This document shows, one piece after another, positions 16,971-25,538 of a DNA stretch of 33,812 nt. This stretch comes from Paenibacillus polymyxa (GTDB lineage: Bacteria; Bacillota; Bacilli; Paenibacillales; Paenibacillaceae). Position 1 is the stretch's first letter. Every line of letters begins with the position of its first letter. The stretch lies in NCBI RefSeq assembly GCF_018614975.1, contig NZ_JAGGNR010000035.1:1-33812 (forward strand), written 5' to 3'. The translations under genes were made by a program, and so were the position numbers. The notes under the pieces were generated by a model, which was given only the letters and a program-made list of their open reading frames with translations, had not been told where the DNA came from and made no database searches.

Positions 16971-17084
16971 TTATCCACATGTGAATAACTTTAAACTGGA
17001 TGTAATGAAGGAAATAGCGGTATCGGAGGGTGTGGATAACTATAAATGCTGAAATATCGTGATCTGATCAGGATCTGGGGATAA
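16971..17084. other. oriC: DnaA-box cluster next to rpmH
   Basis: A perfect TTATCCACA (16971-16979) abuts an inverted one-mismatch box TGTGAATAA (16980-16988), forming a near-palindrome. A perfect TGTGGATAA follows at 17031-17039 and a one-mismatch box TGGGGATAA at 17076-17084. In the Bacillus origin the boxes upstream of dnaA lie in the rpmH-dnaA spacer; here the gnt operon separates this group from the dnaA-proximal one by about 4.5 kb. The non-coding stretch 16728-17301 also holds the distal GntR operator and the rpmH promoter. Confidence 0.75.
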
Positions 17085-17199
17085 CTTTTGAAGCTCTCTT
17101 TGAGGCTTGGTAATGGTATTGAAGTGAACGGACTGTGGTCATTACTTTGGGTGGGATGAAGAGTGTATATAAAAGAGGGAGGAGCCTTGCGCCTTGCAG

Positions 17200-17228
17200 T
17201 TGACTTTTCCAGGTGATCATGGTTAAAT
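17200..17228 (+). promoter_or_regulatory. rpmH promoter
   Basis: TTGACT (17200-17205) and TTAAAT (17223-17228) are 17 bases apart, about 75 bases before the rpmH start. The -35 matches 5 of 6. The -10 is weaker, with TAAATA one base on as an alternative. Confidence 0.6.
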
Positions 17229-17301
17229 ATATAAAGGTGTTTTCTGTGAAGATGAAAGTGATTCATCACATAAGTATTTCCTTGTGAGGAGGTGCAATAC
17301 A

Positions 17302-17436
17302 TTGAGACCTACATTCAAACCGAACGTTAGCAAACGTAAAAAAGTTCATGGTTTCCGGAAAAGAATGAGCACGAGCAACGGCCGTAAAATTTTGGCCGCA
17401 CGTCGCCTTAAAGGCCGTAAAAACCTGAGTGCTTAA
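17302..17436 (+). CDS. rpmH: 50S ribosomal protein L34
   Basis: A 44-residue basic protein, MRPTFKPNVSKRKK onward, with the L34 core KVHGFRKRMST and the GRKNLSA end; the length equals that of B. subtilis L34. It is a late-assembling protein of the large ribosomal subunit. The start is TTG at 17302, preceded by the strong GAGGAGGTG 7 bases upstream. It is the first plus-strand gene right of the origin. A terminator follows 8 bases after the stop, so most transcripts probably end before rnpA. Confidence 0.97.
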   Translation: MRPTFKPNVSKRKKVHGFRKRMSTSNGRKILAARRLKGRKNLSA

Positions 17437-17443
17437 TGCATTG

Positions 17444-17469
17444 AAGACCACCGAGGTGGTCTTTTTTTT
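17444..17469 (+). terminator. rpmH terminator
   Basis: A perfect 9-bp arm pair, AAGACCACC (17444-17452) and GGTGGTCTT (17455-17463), is followed by a T-run through 17469. The stem closes on only two bases, so the terminal pair is probably open. Confidence 0.85.
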
Positions 17470-17590
17470 CTTAATTAGCTCAAATCAGACTGGATGCTGC
17501 TACAGATCAGGTCTGAATGGTCTGCGAAAAAGTGCTGAACACAAACGAAGTATGTTGAGTGAGTTTTCCATTTGTCGAAAACTTACCTTA

Positions 17591-17596
17591 TATAAT
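17591..17596 (+). promoter_or_regulatory. Possible rnpA promoter -10
   Basis: A perfect TATAAT lies in the 280-base spacer between the rpmH terminator and rnpA. No good -35 stands at 16-18 bases upstream (TTGTCG is only 13 bases away). A 6-bp hairpin (17659-17664 with 17667-17672) is the only other structure I see in this spacer. Confidence 0.35.
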
Positions 17597-17749
17597 GATG
17601 AATGTTTATACGGTTCAAGTATCCGATCAACAATCATCCCAAATGAAGTTGTCGCCAAGACGGTTTACCGTCATTCAAGAAAGCCTATACTAAATCAGTA
17701 ATGAGGCCTCCGTCAATAACATTGGTGGAGAACAGCAAGGAGAAGCGCC

Positions 17750-18100
17750 GTGTATAAAAGACTGCGTCTACGAAACCGGGCGGACTTTAGCCGCGTGTAC
17801 CGGTATGGGAAATCGTTTGCCAATCATCAATTCGTGGTGTATGGCTGTCGCCGTAAAGATACGGAACAATTTCGGGTCGGCGTATCATGCAGCAAGAAAA
17901 TCGGAAACGCTGTCGTACGCAACCGGATGAGACGCATGATCAAGGAAATTGTTCGTCATCATGAACATGAGATCGTCACGCAGATGGATCTGATTTTTAT
18001 CGTCAGAAAAGGTGCACTGGACATGCCCTATAAGGAAATGGAAAAAAGCCTGCTACATGCGATGCGAAAGGGCTCTCTTTTGAAGTCGAGCAAGCGGTAA
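17750..18100 (+). CDS. rnpA: Ribonuclease P protein component
   Basis: A 116-residue basic protein that supports the catalytic RNA of RNase P in maturing tRNA 5' ends. The family signature NRMRRMIKEIVR, the RNR region, is present near residue 60, after the N-terminal RLRNRADFSRVYRYGKSF and the GVSCSKKIGNAVVRN segment. The start is GTG at 17750 with AAGGAGA 6 bases upstream. It is separated from rpmH by 313 bases and a terminator, unlike the tight rpmH-rnpA spacing in many bacteria, and precedes yidC by 74 bases. Confidence 0.95.
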   Translation: MYKRLRLRNRADFSRVYRYGKSFANHQFVVYGCRRKDTEQFRVGVSCSKKIGNAVVRNRMRRMIKEIVRHHEHEIVTQMDLIFIVRKGALDMPYKEMEKSLLHAMRKGSLLKSSKR

Positions 18101-18107
18101 GCTTCGG

Positions 18108-18136
18108 TTTATTTGTCCTCCTAATTATGGTATGAT
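18108..18136 (+). promoter_or_regulatory. Candidate yidC promoter, extended -10 type
   Basis: TGGTATGAT (18128-18136) provides an extended -10; TTTATT (18108-18113) stands 17 bases upstream as a weak -35. It is positioned about 40 bases before the yidC start. Confidence 0.45.
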
Positions 18137-18174
18137 TTACGGTGGAATGGAATGGTTAAGAGAGGGGTTATGAA

Positions 18175-19053
18175 GTGTCGCGATTGAAGACATCAAAGGG
18201 GAAGTGGATTCTCCTCATTGCAGTCATTGCAATGGTCACTGTACTCGCCGGATGTACTCCACAAGGAGCCGGGGTTACTACGGAAGATCTAAAGAATAGT
18301 GATTCTTTTTGGCAAGCCAATGTTGTGTACTGGTTCTCACTGGCGCTGGATACATTCGCCAACTGGTTCAAAGGTGAATATGGACTGGCCGTCCTCGTGA
18401 TGGTGCTTATTGTACGGACATTGATTTTACCATTAACAATGAAACAAGTCCGTAGCTCCAAAGCTATGCAGGCGATTCAGCCGCAGCTGAAGGAGATTCA
18501 AGCCAAGTTTAAAGATACACCTGAGAAAGTTCAGCAAGAAACAATGAAGTTGTTTCAGGAGAACAAAGTTAATCCGATGGCGGGTTGTCTGCCACTTCTG
18601 ATTCAGATGCCGATTTACATCGCACTTTATAACTCAATTTACGGAAACTCCAGTCTGAGAACACATGATTTCTTGTGGCTCCAGCTCGGGGAACCGGATC
18701 ACCTGTTTATTTTGCCAGTGCTGGCTGCCATCACAACATTCATTCAAACATGGATGATGATGCGTATGAACCCTGCACAGCAAGTGGGACCGATGCAGTT
18801 CATGCTGTGGGTATACCCTATCTTGATCTTCGTGATGTCCTATCAGTTCCCGTCAGCACTTCCGCTGTATTGGTTCTACAGTAACATCTACACGATCGTG
18901 CAAAACTATTTCCTTTACCGGAATAATGATAAAATCGTGGCTGAGGTCAACGTGAAGCAGAATAGCTCTTCCAAAAATGGAGCTAAACGCAAAAACGGTG
19001 GCAAAGCAACCGTCTCTGGAAAAGGGTCGAAAGGGGCCAAAAAATCGAAATGA
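18175..19053 (+). CDS. yidC: Membrane protein insertase YidC/SpoIIIJ
   Basis: A 292-residue YidC/Oxa1 insertase that helps membrane proteins integrate, alone or with SecYEG; the B. subtilis SpoIIIJ copy is also needed in sporulation. The N-terminus is a lipoprotein signal with lipobox LAGC, cleaved before Cys27. The first core segment carries the conserved hydrophilic-groove arginine in LIVRTLILPLTMKQ. A charged coiled loop, and then segments near MPIYIALYNSIYG and LPLYWFYSNIYTIVQNY, follow. The tail is Lys-rich (about the last 30 residues), fitting ribosome contact. The start is GTG at 18175 with AGAGGGG 7 bases upstream; the nearby ATG at 18170 meets a stop at once. The stop overlaps the jag start by 4 bases. 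Confidence 0.95.
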   Translation: MSRLKTSKGKWILLIAVIAMVTVLAGCTPQGAGVTTEDLKNSDSFWQANVVYWFSLALDTFANWFKGEYGLAVLVMVLIVRTLILPLTMKQVRSSKAMQAIQPQLKEIQAKFKDTPEKVQQETMKLFQENKVNPMAGCLPLLIQMPIYIALYNSIYGNSSLRTHDFLWLQLGEPDHLFILPVLAAITTFIQTWMMMRMNPAQQVGPMQFMLWVYPILIFVMSYQFPSALPLYWFYSNIYTIVQNYFLYRNNDKIVAEVNVKQNSSSKNGAKRKNGGKATVSGKGSKGAKKSK

Positions 19054-19751
19054 CCAAAGTCATTACGTCAGGAAAAACCGTTGAAGATGCTGTAAACCAA
19101 GGATTGACCGAGCTTGGCGTAAGTCGGGACAAGGTCGAGATACAAGTGTTAGAGCAGCCGTCAAAAGGATTCCTGGGTTTGTTCGGGGTGAGGGCGGCCA
19201 AAGTTGAAGTGAAATTATTGCCTCTACCGGAAGTTGTTCCACAGCCGATCAAGCCAGCTGCATACAAACCTGAAGTAGATGCATTACTTGAGGATGTTGC
19301 AGCTAAAAATCCCTATGAAGAAGCGGCTGCTTTCTTGAAAGAGGTCGCAGCAGGTATGGGACTGGATGTTGAAGTGCATATCAAAAAACAGCGGGATGGA
19401 CATATCTTCAATATTGCCGGCGAAGATCTGGGCATGATTATTGGCAGACGTGGACAGACGCTAGATGCGCTCCAGTATCTAACGAACATTGTAGCGAACC
19501 GATATTCGGAAAGCTTCGTTCGAATTGTGCTCGACGCGGAGAATTTCCGTCAACGTCGGCGGAAGACGCTGGAGGATCTGGCTGAACGATTGGCTGGACA
19601 AGCAATCCGTACTGGTAAGGAAGTTGTACTGGAACCAATGCCTCCGCTCGAACGAAAAGTCATCCATGCAAAACTGCAAAATCACCCGCAGATTAAGACA
19701 TTAAGTAAGGGCGAGGAGCCTAATCGGCGTGTGGTTATTACGACGAAATAA
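19050..19751 (+). CDS. jag: RNA-binding protein Jag/KhpB
   Basis: A 233-residue protein with the Jag N-terminal domain (about 1-50, SGKTVEDAVNQGLTELGV), a linker, a type II KH domain (LGMIIGRRGQTLDALQYL) and a C-terminal R3H domain ending EPNRRVVITTK. Jag (KhpB in streptococci) binds RNA and is tied to cell-envelope growth; in B. subtilis it is the SpoIIIJ-associated gene. The ATG at 19050 overlaps the yidC stop (ATGA), so translation is coupled. A strong terminator follows directly. Confidence 0.94.
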   Translation: MTKVITSGKTVEDAVNQGLTELGVSRDKVEIQVLEQPSKGFLGLFGVRAAKVEVKLLPLPEVVPQPIKPAAYKPEVDALLEDVAAKNPYEEAAAFLKEVAAGMGLDVEVHIKKQRDGHIFNIAGEDLGMIIGRRGQTLDALQYLTNIVANRYSESFVRIVLDAENFRQRRRKTLEDLAERLAGQAIRTGKEVVLEPMPPLERKVIHAKLQNHPQIKTLSKGEEPNRRVVITTK

Positions 19752-19766
19752 CACGAAATTGAAGAC

Positions 19767-19806
19767 GCAATGGCTTCCTGCCCGGTGCAGAAGCCATTGC
19801 TTTTTT
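19767..19806 (+). terminator. jag terminator
   Basis: A perfect 10-bp stem, GCAATGGCTT (19767-19776) and AAGCCATTGC (19791-19800), encloses a 14-base loop and is followed by six T residues. It separates the yidC-jag unit from mnmE. Confidence 0.88.
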
Positions 19807-19962
19807 CGTACAGAAGCAATTTGATAAGGTGCGTAGAACAGGTAAAGAGTGGACTTAATACGATAAGCAACATGTCATATGTTATATCATTAATAGATTT
19901 GAAAATGGATATGGCGTCCCCTGAGGGGCGGCAATTTTAAAATAGAGCAAGGAGAGATAACC

Positions 19963-21339
19963 ATGATCAGTGATACGATCACAGCGATATCAACGGCTGT
20001 CGGAGAGGCGGGTATCGCCGTGATCCGGGTCAGCGGCCCGGATGCAGTGTCGGAGACGGAAAAGATTTTTCGCAGCAAAACCCCTTTAACTCAGGCAGCA
20101 TCTCACACGGTTCATTATGGTCATATCATAAATCCCGTTAATGGGGAAAAGATTGAGGAAGTATTGGTTACAGTTATGCGAGCACCTCGGTCGTTCACAA
20201 CAGAAGATGTCGTGGAGATCAGTGCGCATGGCGGTGTAGTGTCTGTAAAACGGGTCATGGACCTGCTGTTACAGCTTGATATTCGTCTGGCTGAACCTGG
20301 TGAGTTCACGAAGCGTGCTTTCCTTAATGGGCGGATTGACTTGTCTCAGGCTGAAGGTGTCATGGATCTTATTCGTTCCAAATCGGACCGGGCCTTCTCG
20401 GTTGCGCTGAAACAAGTTGAAGGCAAACTGTCTTCCAAATTGCGTGATCTACGATATACATTGGTGGAAACATTGGCTCACATTGAAGTGAATATCGATT
20501 ATCCCGAGCATGATGTGGAGTCGTTAACGTCTGATTTTATTAAGGAAAAGTCCAGTCAGGTTATGACTGAAATTGATAAATTGCTGACTACAGCAGAGCA
20601 AGGAAAGATCCTGCGAGAAGGTATCACGACGGCTATCGTTGGAAGACCTAACGTGGGTAAATCCTCATTAATGAACACACTCGCTCAAGATAATCGGGCT
20701 ATCGTCACGGACATTCCAGGAACAACTCGTGATGTGATCGAGGAGTTCATTACGATCAATAATATCCCACTGAAGTTGCTGGATACGGCAGGAATCCGGG
20801 AAACAATGGACGTTGTAGAGAAGATCGGGGTAGAACGTTCTCGTTCTGCGGTAAGTGAAGCCGATCTGATCTTAATGGTTGTGAATGCTGCGGAGCCACT
20901 TCATCCCGATGAGATTGAATTATTGGAACAAATCCGCGGTAGACAATCGATAATCATTATGAATAAAATGGACTTAACGCCACAGGTAGAACGTGACGTG
21001 CTGCTTCGTTACATTCCGGAAGAACGGCTTGTTCCGATGTCGGTGAAAGATGATCTGGGTGTGGATCGATTGGAAGATGCCATCTCTACGCTATTCTTCA
21101 GTGGTAAATTGGAGTCCGCAGATCTGACCTATGTCAGTAATGTGCGTCATATTGCTTTGCTCAAAAAAGCGAAGCAGTCCCTGGTTGATGCCTATGAAGC
21201 AGCAGAGCAGTTCATTCCAATCGATATGATACAGATTGATGTTCGTTTGGCGTGGGAGCATTTGGGCGAGATTGTTGGAGATACAGCACATGATGCATTA
21301 ATTGATCAGATTTTCTCCCAGTTCTGTCTAGGAAAGTAA
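19963..21339 (+). CDS. mnmE: tRNA modification GTPase MnmE
   Basis: MnmE with MnmG adds the (carboxy)aminomethyl group to the wobble uridine of certain tRNAs. The 458 residues divide into an N-terminal folate-binding domain, a helical domain, and an inserted GTPase domain with G1 GRPNVGKSS, G3 DTAGIRE and G4 NKMD. The C-terminal Cys motif reads FCLGK, matching the family CxGK pattern. The ATG at 19963 has AAGGAGAG 7 bases upstream. A CCCC/GGGG hairpin about 40 bases before the start (around 19916-19930) lacks a T-run and its role is unknown. The gene precedes mnmG by 222 bases. Confidence 0.97.
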   Translation: MISDTITAISTAVGEAGIAVIRVSGPDAVSETEKIFRSKTPLTQAASHTVHYGHIINPVNGEKIEEVLVTVMRAPRSFTTEDVVEISAHGGVVSVKRVMDLLLQLDIRLAEPGEFTKRAFLNGRIDLSQAEGVMDLIRSKSDRAFSVALKQVEGKLSSKLRDLRYTLVETLAHIEVNIDYPEHDVESLTSDFIKEKSSQVMTEIDKLLTTAEQGKILREGITTAIVGRPNVGKSSLMNTLAQDNRAIVTDIPGTTRDVIEEFITINNIPLKLLDTAGIRETMDVVEKIGVERSRSAVSEADLILMVVNAAEPLHPDEIELLEQIRGRQSIIIMNKMDLTPQVERDVLLRYIPEERLVPMSVKDDLGVDRLEDAISTLFFSGKLESADLTYVSNVRHIALLKKAKQSLVDAYEAAEQFIPIDMIQIDVRLAWEHLGEIVGDTAHDALIDQIFSQFCLGK

Positions 21340-21561
21340 AAAAAATATACTGCGGATTGACTTAAATCGTAGTGTATGATGGAAAGGTACAATTTCTGCC
21401 TGTTGTCAAAGGATGGAATGATGTTGTAGCCATTACGTGTTGGTTTCATATAGATAGGAATGCAAGTTCCGATGAACGGTTAGAAGTAGTTTCATTATTG
21501 TAGAACATGATCCGTCTGTGTGAGTTACACCAAATGCAGCGGAATAAGGAGGTAAACGGGA

Positions 21562-23451
21562 ATGGCTTTTGATGGCGGCAGTTATGATGTAATCGTCGTT
21601 GGTGCAGGACATGCTGGTGTGGAATCCGCGCTGGCCGCAGCTCGTATGGGGTCCAAAACACTAATGATTACGATCAATCTGGACATGGTGGCCTTTATGC
21701 CTTGTAACCCATCTATTGGGGGACCGGCTAAAGGACATGTTGTGCGCGAGATTGATGCACTTGGTGGAGAAATGGGACGGAATATCGATAAAACCTTTAT
21801 TCAGATGCGGATGCTTAACACCGGTAAAGGGCCTGCTGTTCATGCGCTTCGTGCTCAGGCAGATAAATTCTCCTACCAGCATAAAATGAAGGAAACGATG
21901 GAGAATGAACGTAATCTGACGATGCGTCAAGGTATGGTTGATCGACTGATCGTTGAAGACGGAAAATGTGTAGGCGTTGTGACTCAGACCGGAACAGAGT
22001 ATCGGGCTAAAGCAGTCGTTCTAACGACAGGCACATACTTGCGCGGCAAAGTAATCATGGGTGAGTTGATGTATGAGAGTGGACCGAACAATCAACAACC
22101 CTCTCTTAAATTGTCAGAGAATCTGCGTGATCTGGGCTTTGATCTGGTTCGTTTCAAAACAGGTACACCACCACGTGTGCATAAGGATACGATTGATTTT
22201 AGCAAAACCGAAATTCAGCCTGGAGATGACAAGCCGAAGTTCTTTTCCTATGAAACAGAATCTTCCGATAATGAGCAGCTGCCTTGCTGGTTGACGTATA
22301 CCTCTGTGGAAACACATCGGATTATTAATGATAATCTGCATCGTGCCCCGATGTTCTCAGGTCTTATTGAAGGAACCGGACCACGCTATTGCCCTTCCAT
22401 TGAAGATAAAATTGTTCGTTTCAGCGACAAGCCGAAACATCAGATATTCCTTGAGCCGGAGGGCAAGAACACATCCGAGTATTACGTACAGGGATTGTCT
22501 ACGAGTATGCCAGAAGACGTTCAACTGGCTATGCTGCGTTCAATTCCAGGTATGGAAAAAGTGGAAATGATGCGTAATGGTTATGCGATCGAATATGATG
22601 CGATGGTGCCTACACAATTGTGGCCTTCACTGGAAACTAAACGTCTACCAGGTCTGTTTACGGCGGGTCAGATTAATGGTACCTCTGGTTATGAAGAAGC
22701 AGCAGGACAAGGTGTTATGGCTGGAATTAACGCTGCACTCAAAGTACAGGGGAAAGAGCCGGTAATACTGGATCGTTCCCAAGGTTATATTGGTGTGCTG
22801 ATTGATGATCTGGTAACAAAGGGTACAAATGAACCGTATCGTCTGTTGACTTCACGCGCTGAATATCGTCTGTTGCTTCGCCATGATAATGCAGATATGC
22901 GTTTGACGGAAATCGGACATGACATTGGCCTGATCCCTGAAGAGCGTTATGCGAAATTCCTGGATAAAAAGGCGAAAGTCGAGCAGGAAGTTGCACGTCT
23001 GAAAGTGGCTAAAGCTCGTCCGGTTGAAGTGAATGCCAAGCTGGAAGAGTACGGATCTACACCTATTCAGGATGGCAGTACGTTGCTTACCTTGCTGCGT
23101 CGTCCAGAGCTGGGGTATGAACTGATTGAACAGCTCTCACCATCTGAGGTAGAACTGACAGCAGATATGAAAGAACAAGTGGAAATACAAATTAAATATG
23201 CGGGTTATATTGAGAAACAATTGATCCACGTGGAACGTTTGCAAAAGATGGAGAAAAAGAAAATTCCGGACACCATCGTATATGATGAGATTCATGGTCT
23301 TGCTATGGAAGCTAAACAGAAGCTCGCTACGATTCGTCCAATCTCGATTGGTCAGGCTTCTCGTATTGCTGGAGTTACTCCTGCCGACATCTCCATTCTG
23401 CTGGTCTACCTGGAGCATTATAACCGTGTAACCGCAGCAAGGGGACAATAA
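21562..23451 (+). CDS. mnmG: tRNA modification FAD enzyme MnmG (GidA)
   Basis: MnmG is the FAD-binding partner of MnmE in wobble uridine modification. The 629 residues start with the Rossmann motif VVGAGHAGVESALAAARMG, and show PCNPSIGGPAKGH and GYEEAAGQGVMAGINAA, both diagnostic of GidA. The C-terminal helical part (RIAGVTPADISILLVYLEHY) contacts MnmE. The ATG at 21562 has AAGGAGG 10 bases upstream. The last base of its stop codon is the first base of the rsmG start, so the two are translationally coupled. The 222-base gap before it contains TATGAT and TTGACT, but only 12 bases apart, so no promoter is called. Confidence 0.98.
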   Translation: MAFDGGSYDVIVVGAGHAGVESALAAARMGSKTLMITINLDMVAFMPCNPSIGGPAKGHVVREIDALGGEMGRNIDKTFIQMRMLNTGKGPAVHALRAQADKFSYQHKMKETMENERNLTMRQGMVDRLIVEDGKCVGVVTQTGTEYRAKAVVLTTGTYLRGKVIMGELMYESGPNNQQPSLKLSENLRDLGFDLVRFKTGTPPRVHKDTIDFSKTEIQPGDDKPKFFSYETESSDNEQLPCWLTYTSVETHRIINDNLHRAPMFSGLIEGTGPRYCPSIEDKIVRFSDKPKHQIFLEPEGKNTSEYYVQGLSTSMPEDVQLAMLRSIPGMEKVEMMRNGYAIEYDAMVPTQLWPSLETKRLPGLFTAGQINGTSGYEEAAGQGVMAGINAALKVQGKEPVILDRSQGYIGVLIDDLVTKGTNEPYRLLTSRAEYRLLLRHDNADMRLTEIGHDIGLIPEERYAKFLDKKAKVEQEVARLKVAKARPVEVNAKLEEYGSTPIQDGSTLLTLLRRPELGYELIEQLSPSEVELTADMKEQVEIQIKYAGYIEKQLIHVERLQKMEKKKIPDTIVYDEIHGLAMEAKQKLATIRPISIGQASRIAGVTPADISILLVYLEHYNRVTAARGQ

Positions 23452-24173
23452 TGGACGATATTCAACAGCAACTGCAGCGGCGCTTAAAGAAACATGGATT
23501 AGAGCTGGGCGAACTCCAGTTGGAGCAATTTGAACTGTATTATCAGGAACTGGTATCCTGGAATGAAAAGATGAATCTGACCGGTATCACGGATCGGGAG
23601 CAAGTGTATACCAAGCATTTCTATGATTCGGTATCGCTGGCTTTTTATACAGACATGACCAAAGTGAATAAGCTTGCTGACATTGGATCTGGAGCGGGTT
23701 TTCCTGGATTGCCACTGAAAATCTGTTTCCCGCACATAAAGCTGACGATCATTGATTCATTAAATAAACGGATTGGTTTCCTACAGCATGTAGTAGATAT
23801 CCTTGGCCTGACAGACGTGGAGTTGGTCCATGGACGTGCTGAAGAGATTGGACGCAAAGAAGGGTATCGTGACAGCTACGATCTCGTTACGGCGCGTGCA
23901 GTAGCCAAGCTGGCTGTGTTGAATGAATTTTGTCTTCCTTTTGTTCGTAAAAGTGGGATGTTCGCTGCCATGAAGGGTGGAGATCCGCGTGAAGAAATGA
24001 AGGAGGCAGAGTTCAGCTTCAATCAGCTGAAAGGACGGGTTAAGGCCGTTCATCCATTCCAGCTGCCAGTTGAAGAATCAGAGCGTCACATTATTCTGAT
24101 TCAGAAATTTGATAAGACACCATATAAGTATCCACGCAAACCAGGTACTCCAATGAAGACCCCGTTGATATAG
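23451..24173 (+). CDS. rsmG: 16S rRNA m7G527 methyltransferase RsmG
   Basis: RsmG (GidB) methylates N7 of G527 in 16S rRNA using S-adenosylmethionine; loss gives low-level streptomycin resistance in several bacteria. The protein has 240 residues. The SAM-binding motif is DIGSGAGFPGLPLKI, and the downstream VTARAVAKL and AMKGG segments fit the family. It overlaps the mnmG stop by one base. The operon ends in the parS-containing terminator about 55 bases downstream. Confidence 0.97.
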   Translation: MDDIQQQLQRRLKKHGLELGELQLEQFELYYQELVSWNEKMNLTGITDREQVYTKHFYDSVSLAFYTDMTKVNKLADIGSGAGFPGLPLKICFPHIKLTIIDSLNKRIGFLQHVVDILGLTDVELVHGRAEEIGRKEGYRDSYDLVTARAVAKLAVLNEFCLPFVRKSGMFAAMKGGDPREEMKEAEFSFNQLKGRVKAVHPFQLPVEESERHIILIQKFDKTPYKYPRKPGTPMKTPLI

Positions 24174-24226
24174 TTGCGTGATGGTTTTAAAATCAGTTAA
24201 AACAAAATAGAATTTTAGACATAGAT

Positions 24227-24262
24227 AAAGAGAATGTTTCACGTGAAACATTCTCTTTTTTT
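24227..24262 (+). terminator. rsmG terminator built around a parS site
   Basis: Positions 24227-24242 and 24243-24258 form a perfect 32-base palindrome followed by T to 24262. It has the features of an intrinsic terminator with the hairpin loop made by the central bases. Its core is the parS site listed separately. Beyond it, 24263-24687 is a 425-base non-coding stretch before noc in which I see no convincing promoter, gene or Noc-binding site. Confidence 0.8.
24235..24250. other. parS: parS centromere site (perfect)
   Basis: TGTTTCACGTGAAACA is an exact match to the bacterial parS consensus bound by ParB/Spo0J. It forms the middle of the rsmG terminator stem. It lies near soj-spo0J and about 12-14 kb from the DnaA-box clusters, where origin-segregation sites are expected. 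Confidence 0.95.
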
Positions 24263-24687
24263 GTTTTCAGAAATGGAGGACTGGATCAACATTCCAGATA
24301 CTCCGTATTACATATCTCTTAAAGAACCTGTAATGATGAATTTCACGCACAGTAGCATATGAAAAATTTCATTAATTGAATGTGTGCAAGTCGTCATATT
24401 TCCAATATTCACAAAGAAAAAGCAGGAAAATTAGCAGAGTTTAAAGAATAGGTAAGCATAGGATTATGATAGAAAAGATGATAGAATAGAAGTATCCGAT
24501 CCTGGGTCACAGCGATCATAGATTATATGTATAGATAGATGGATATGCGTTCAATGTTGCATGACAGGAAGCGTTATGAAAGGCAAAACTTATTCCAAGA
24601 ACGATGCATGTGAAGGGTCGCTTATTGAATAAGAAGCACCTGCAAAGACTGTGGGAGCTATTACGAAACTAGGTGGTAATCTGCGGA

Positions 24688-25506
24688 ATGAAAGAACAAT
24701 TTTCGAAGTTGTTTGGTTTGGCGGAGCGCAATAACGGAGATGAGATTAAACAGATTCCGGTTAATGAAATTGTGAGCAGCCCATATCAACCCCGTACTAT
24801 TTTTGATGATGATAAAATTGATGAGTTGTTGCAGACGATCAAAACACATGGTGTAATTCAGCCTATCGTCGTTCGCGTGCGAAATGGATCATATGAGATT
24901 ATTGCCGGGGAACGTCGCTGGCGTGCAGTTCGAAAACTGGGTTTGGATACGATTCCGGCTATTGTACGTGAATTCAACGATTCTCAGGCCGCATCCATTG
25001 CACTGATTGAGAACTTGCAGCGTGAAGGATTGACTTCGATTGAGGAAGCTGTCGCTTATCAGAAGCTGATCGACTTGCATCAATTGACACAGGAAAGTCT
25101 GGCACAACGACTCGGCAAAAGCCAGTCAACCATCGCGAACAAAATTCGGTTATTACAGCTTCCGGACGGCATTAAGGCTGCATTGATGGAACGCAAAATT
25201 TCTGAACGGCATGCAAGAGCATTACTTTCTCTCGATACGGAAGAACTGCAGATGAAGTTGCTCGGTGAGATTATTGAAAAAGAATTAAATGTGAAACAGA
25301 CAGAGGCACGTGTTGCCTTCTACAAGGAATCTTCCAAGATCAAAAAATCTAGACGTGTTTCCTTTACCAAGGACGTAAGACTTGCACTTAATACGATTCG
25401 CCAATCCATTGATATGGTAACTGGCTCAGGTCTGGACATCAAAACAAAAGAAGCAGACCATGAGGATCATTATGAGATCGTTATCCATATTCCAAAACGC
25501 AAATAA
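24688..25506 (+). CDS. noc: Nucleoid occlusion protein Noc
   Basis: Noc is a ParB paralogue that binds its own sites (NBS) and inhibits FtsZ ring assembly over the nucleoid. The protein has 272 residues, beginning MKEQFSKLFGL, the short amphipathic N-terminus typical of Noc, which mediates membrane contact. The ParB-type CTPase region contains PYQPRTIFDDDKI and IIAGERRWRAVRKLG; GERRW rather than GERRF is one Noc-like feature. The HTH reads LAQRLGKSQSTIANKIRLLQL. The ATG at 24688 follows AGGTGG by 11 bases. It sits between rsmG and soj, as in B. subtilis. Its promoter is not clear. Confidence 0.93.
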   Translation: MKEQFSKLFGLAERNNGDEIKQIPVNEIVSSPYQPRTIFDDDKIDELLQTIKTHGVIQPIVVRVRNGSYEIIAGERRWRAVRKLGLDTIPAIVREFNDSQAASIALIENLQREGLTSIEEAVAYQKLIDLHQLTQESLAQRLGKSQSTIANKIRLLQLPDGIKAALMERKISERHARALLSLDTEELQMKLLGEIIEKELNVKQTEARVAFYKESSKIKKSRRVSFTKDVRLALNTIRQSIDMVTGSGLDIKTKEADHEDHYEIVIHIPKRK

Positions 25507-25518
25507 TTGAAGCTTATG

Positions 25519-25538
25519 GCGGCAATGGGCCGCTTTTT
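25519..25538 (+). terminator. noc terminator
   Basis: GCGGC (25519-25523) pairs with GCCGC (25529-25533) around a 5-base loop and is followed by TTTTT. The stem is short but GC-rich, and it lies 13 bases past the noc stop. Confidence 0.6.

Noticed and set aside
16991..17302. 103-codon minus-strand frame upstream of rpmH
   Set aside because: It has low-complexity composition, no ribosome binding site, and lies over DnaA boxes and the rpmH promoter.
21355..21390. TTGACT and TATGAT before mnmG as a promoter
   Set aside because: They are only 12 bases apart, too close for sigma-A.
24263..24687. Noc-binding sites or small genes in the gap before noc
   Set aside because: No match to the Noc site pattern I recall, and no short frame with a ribosome binding site was found.
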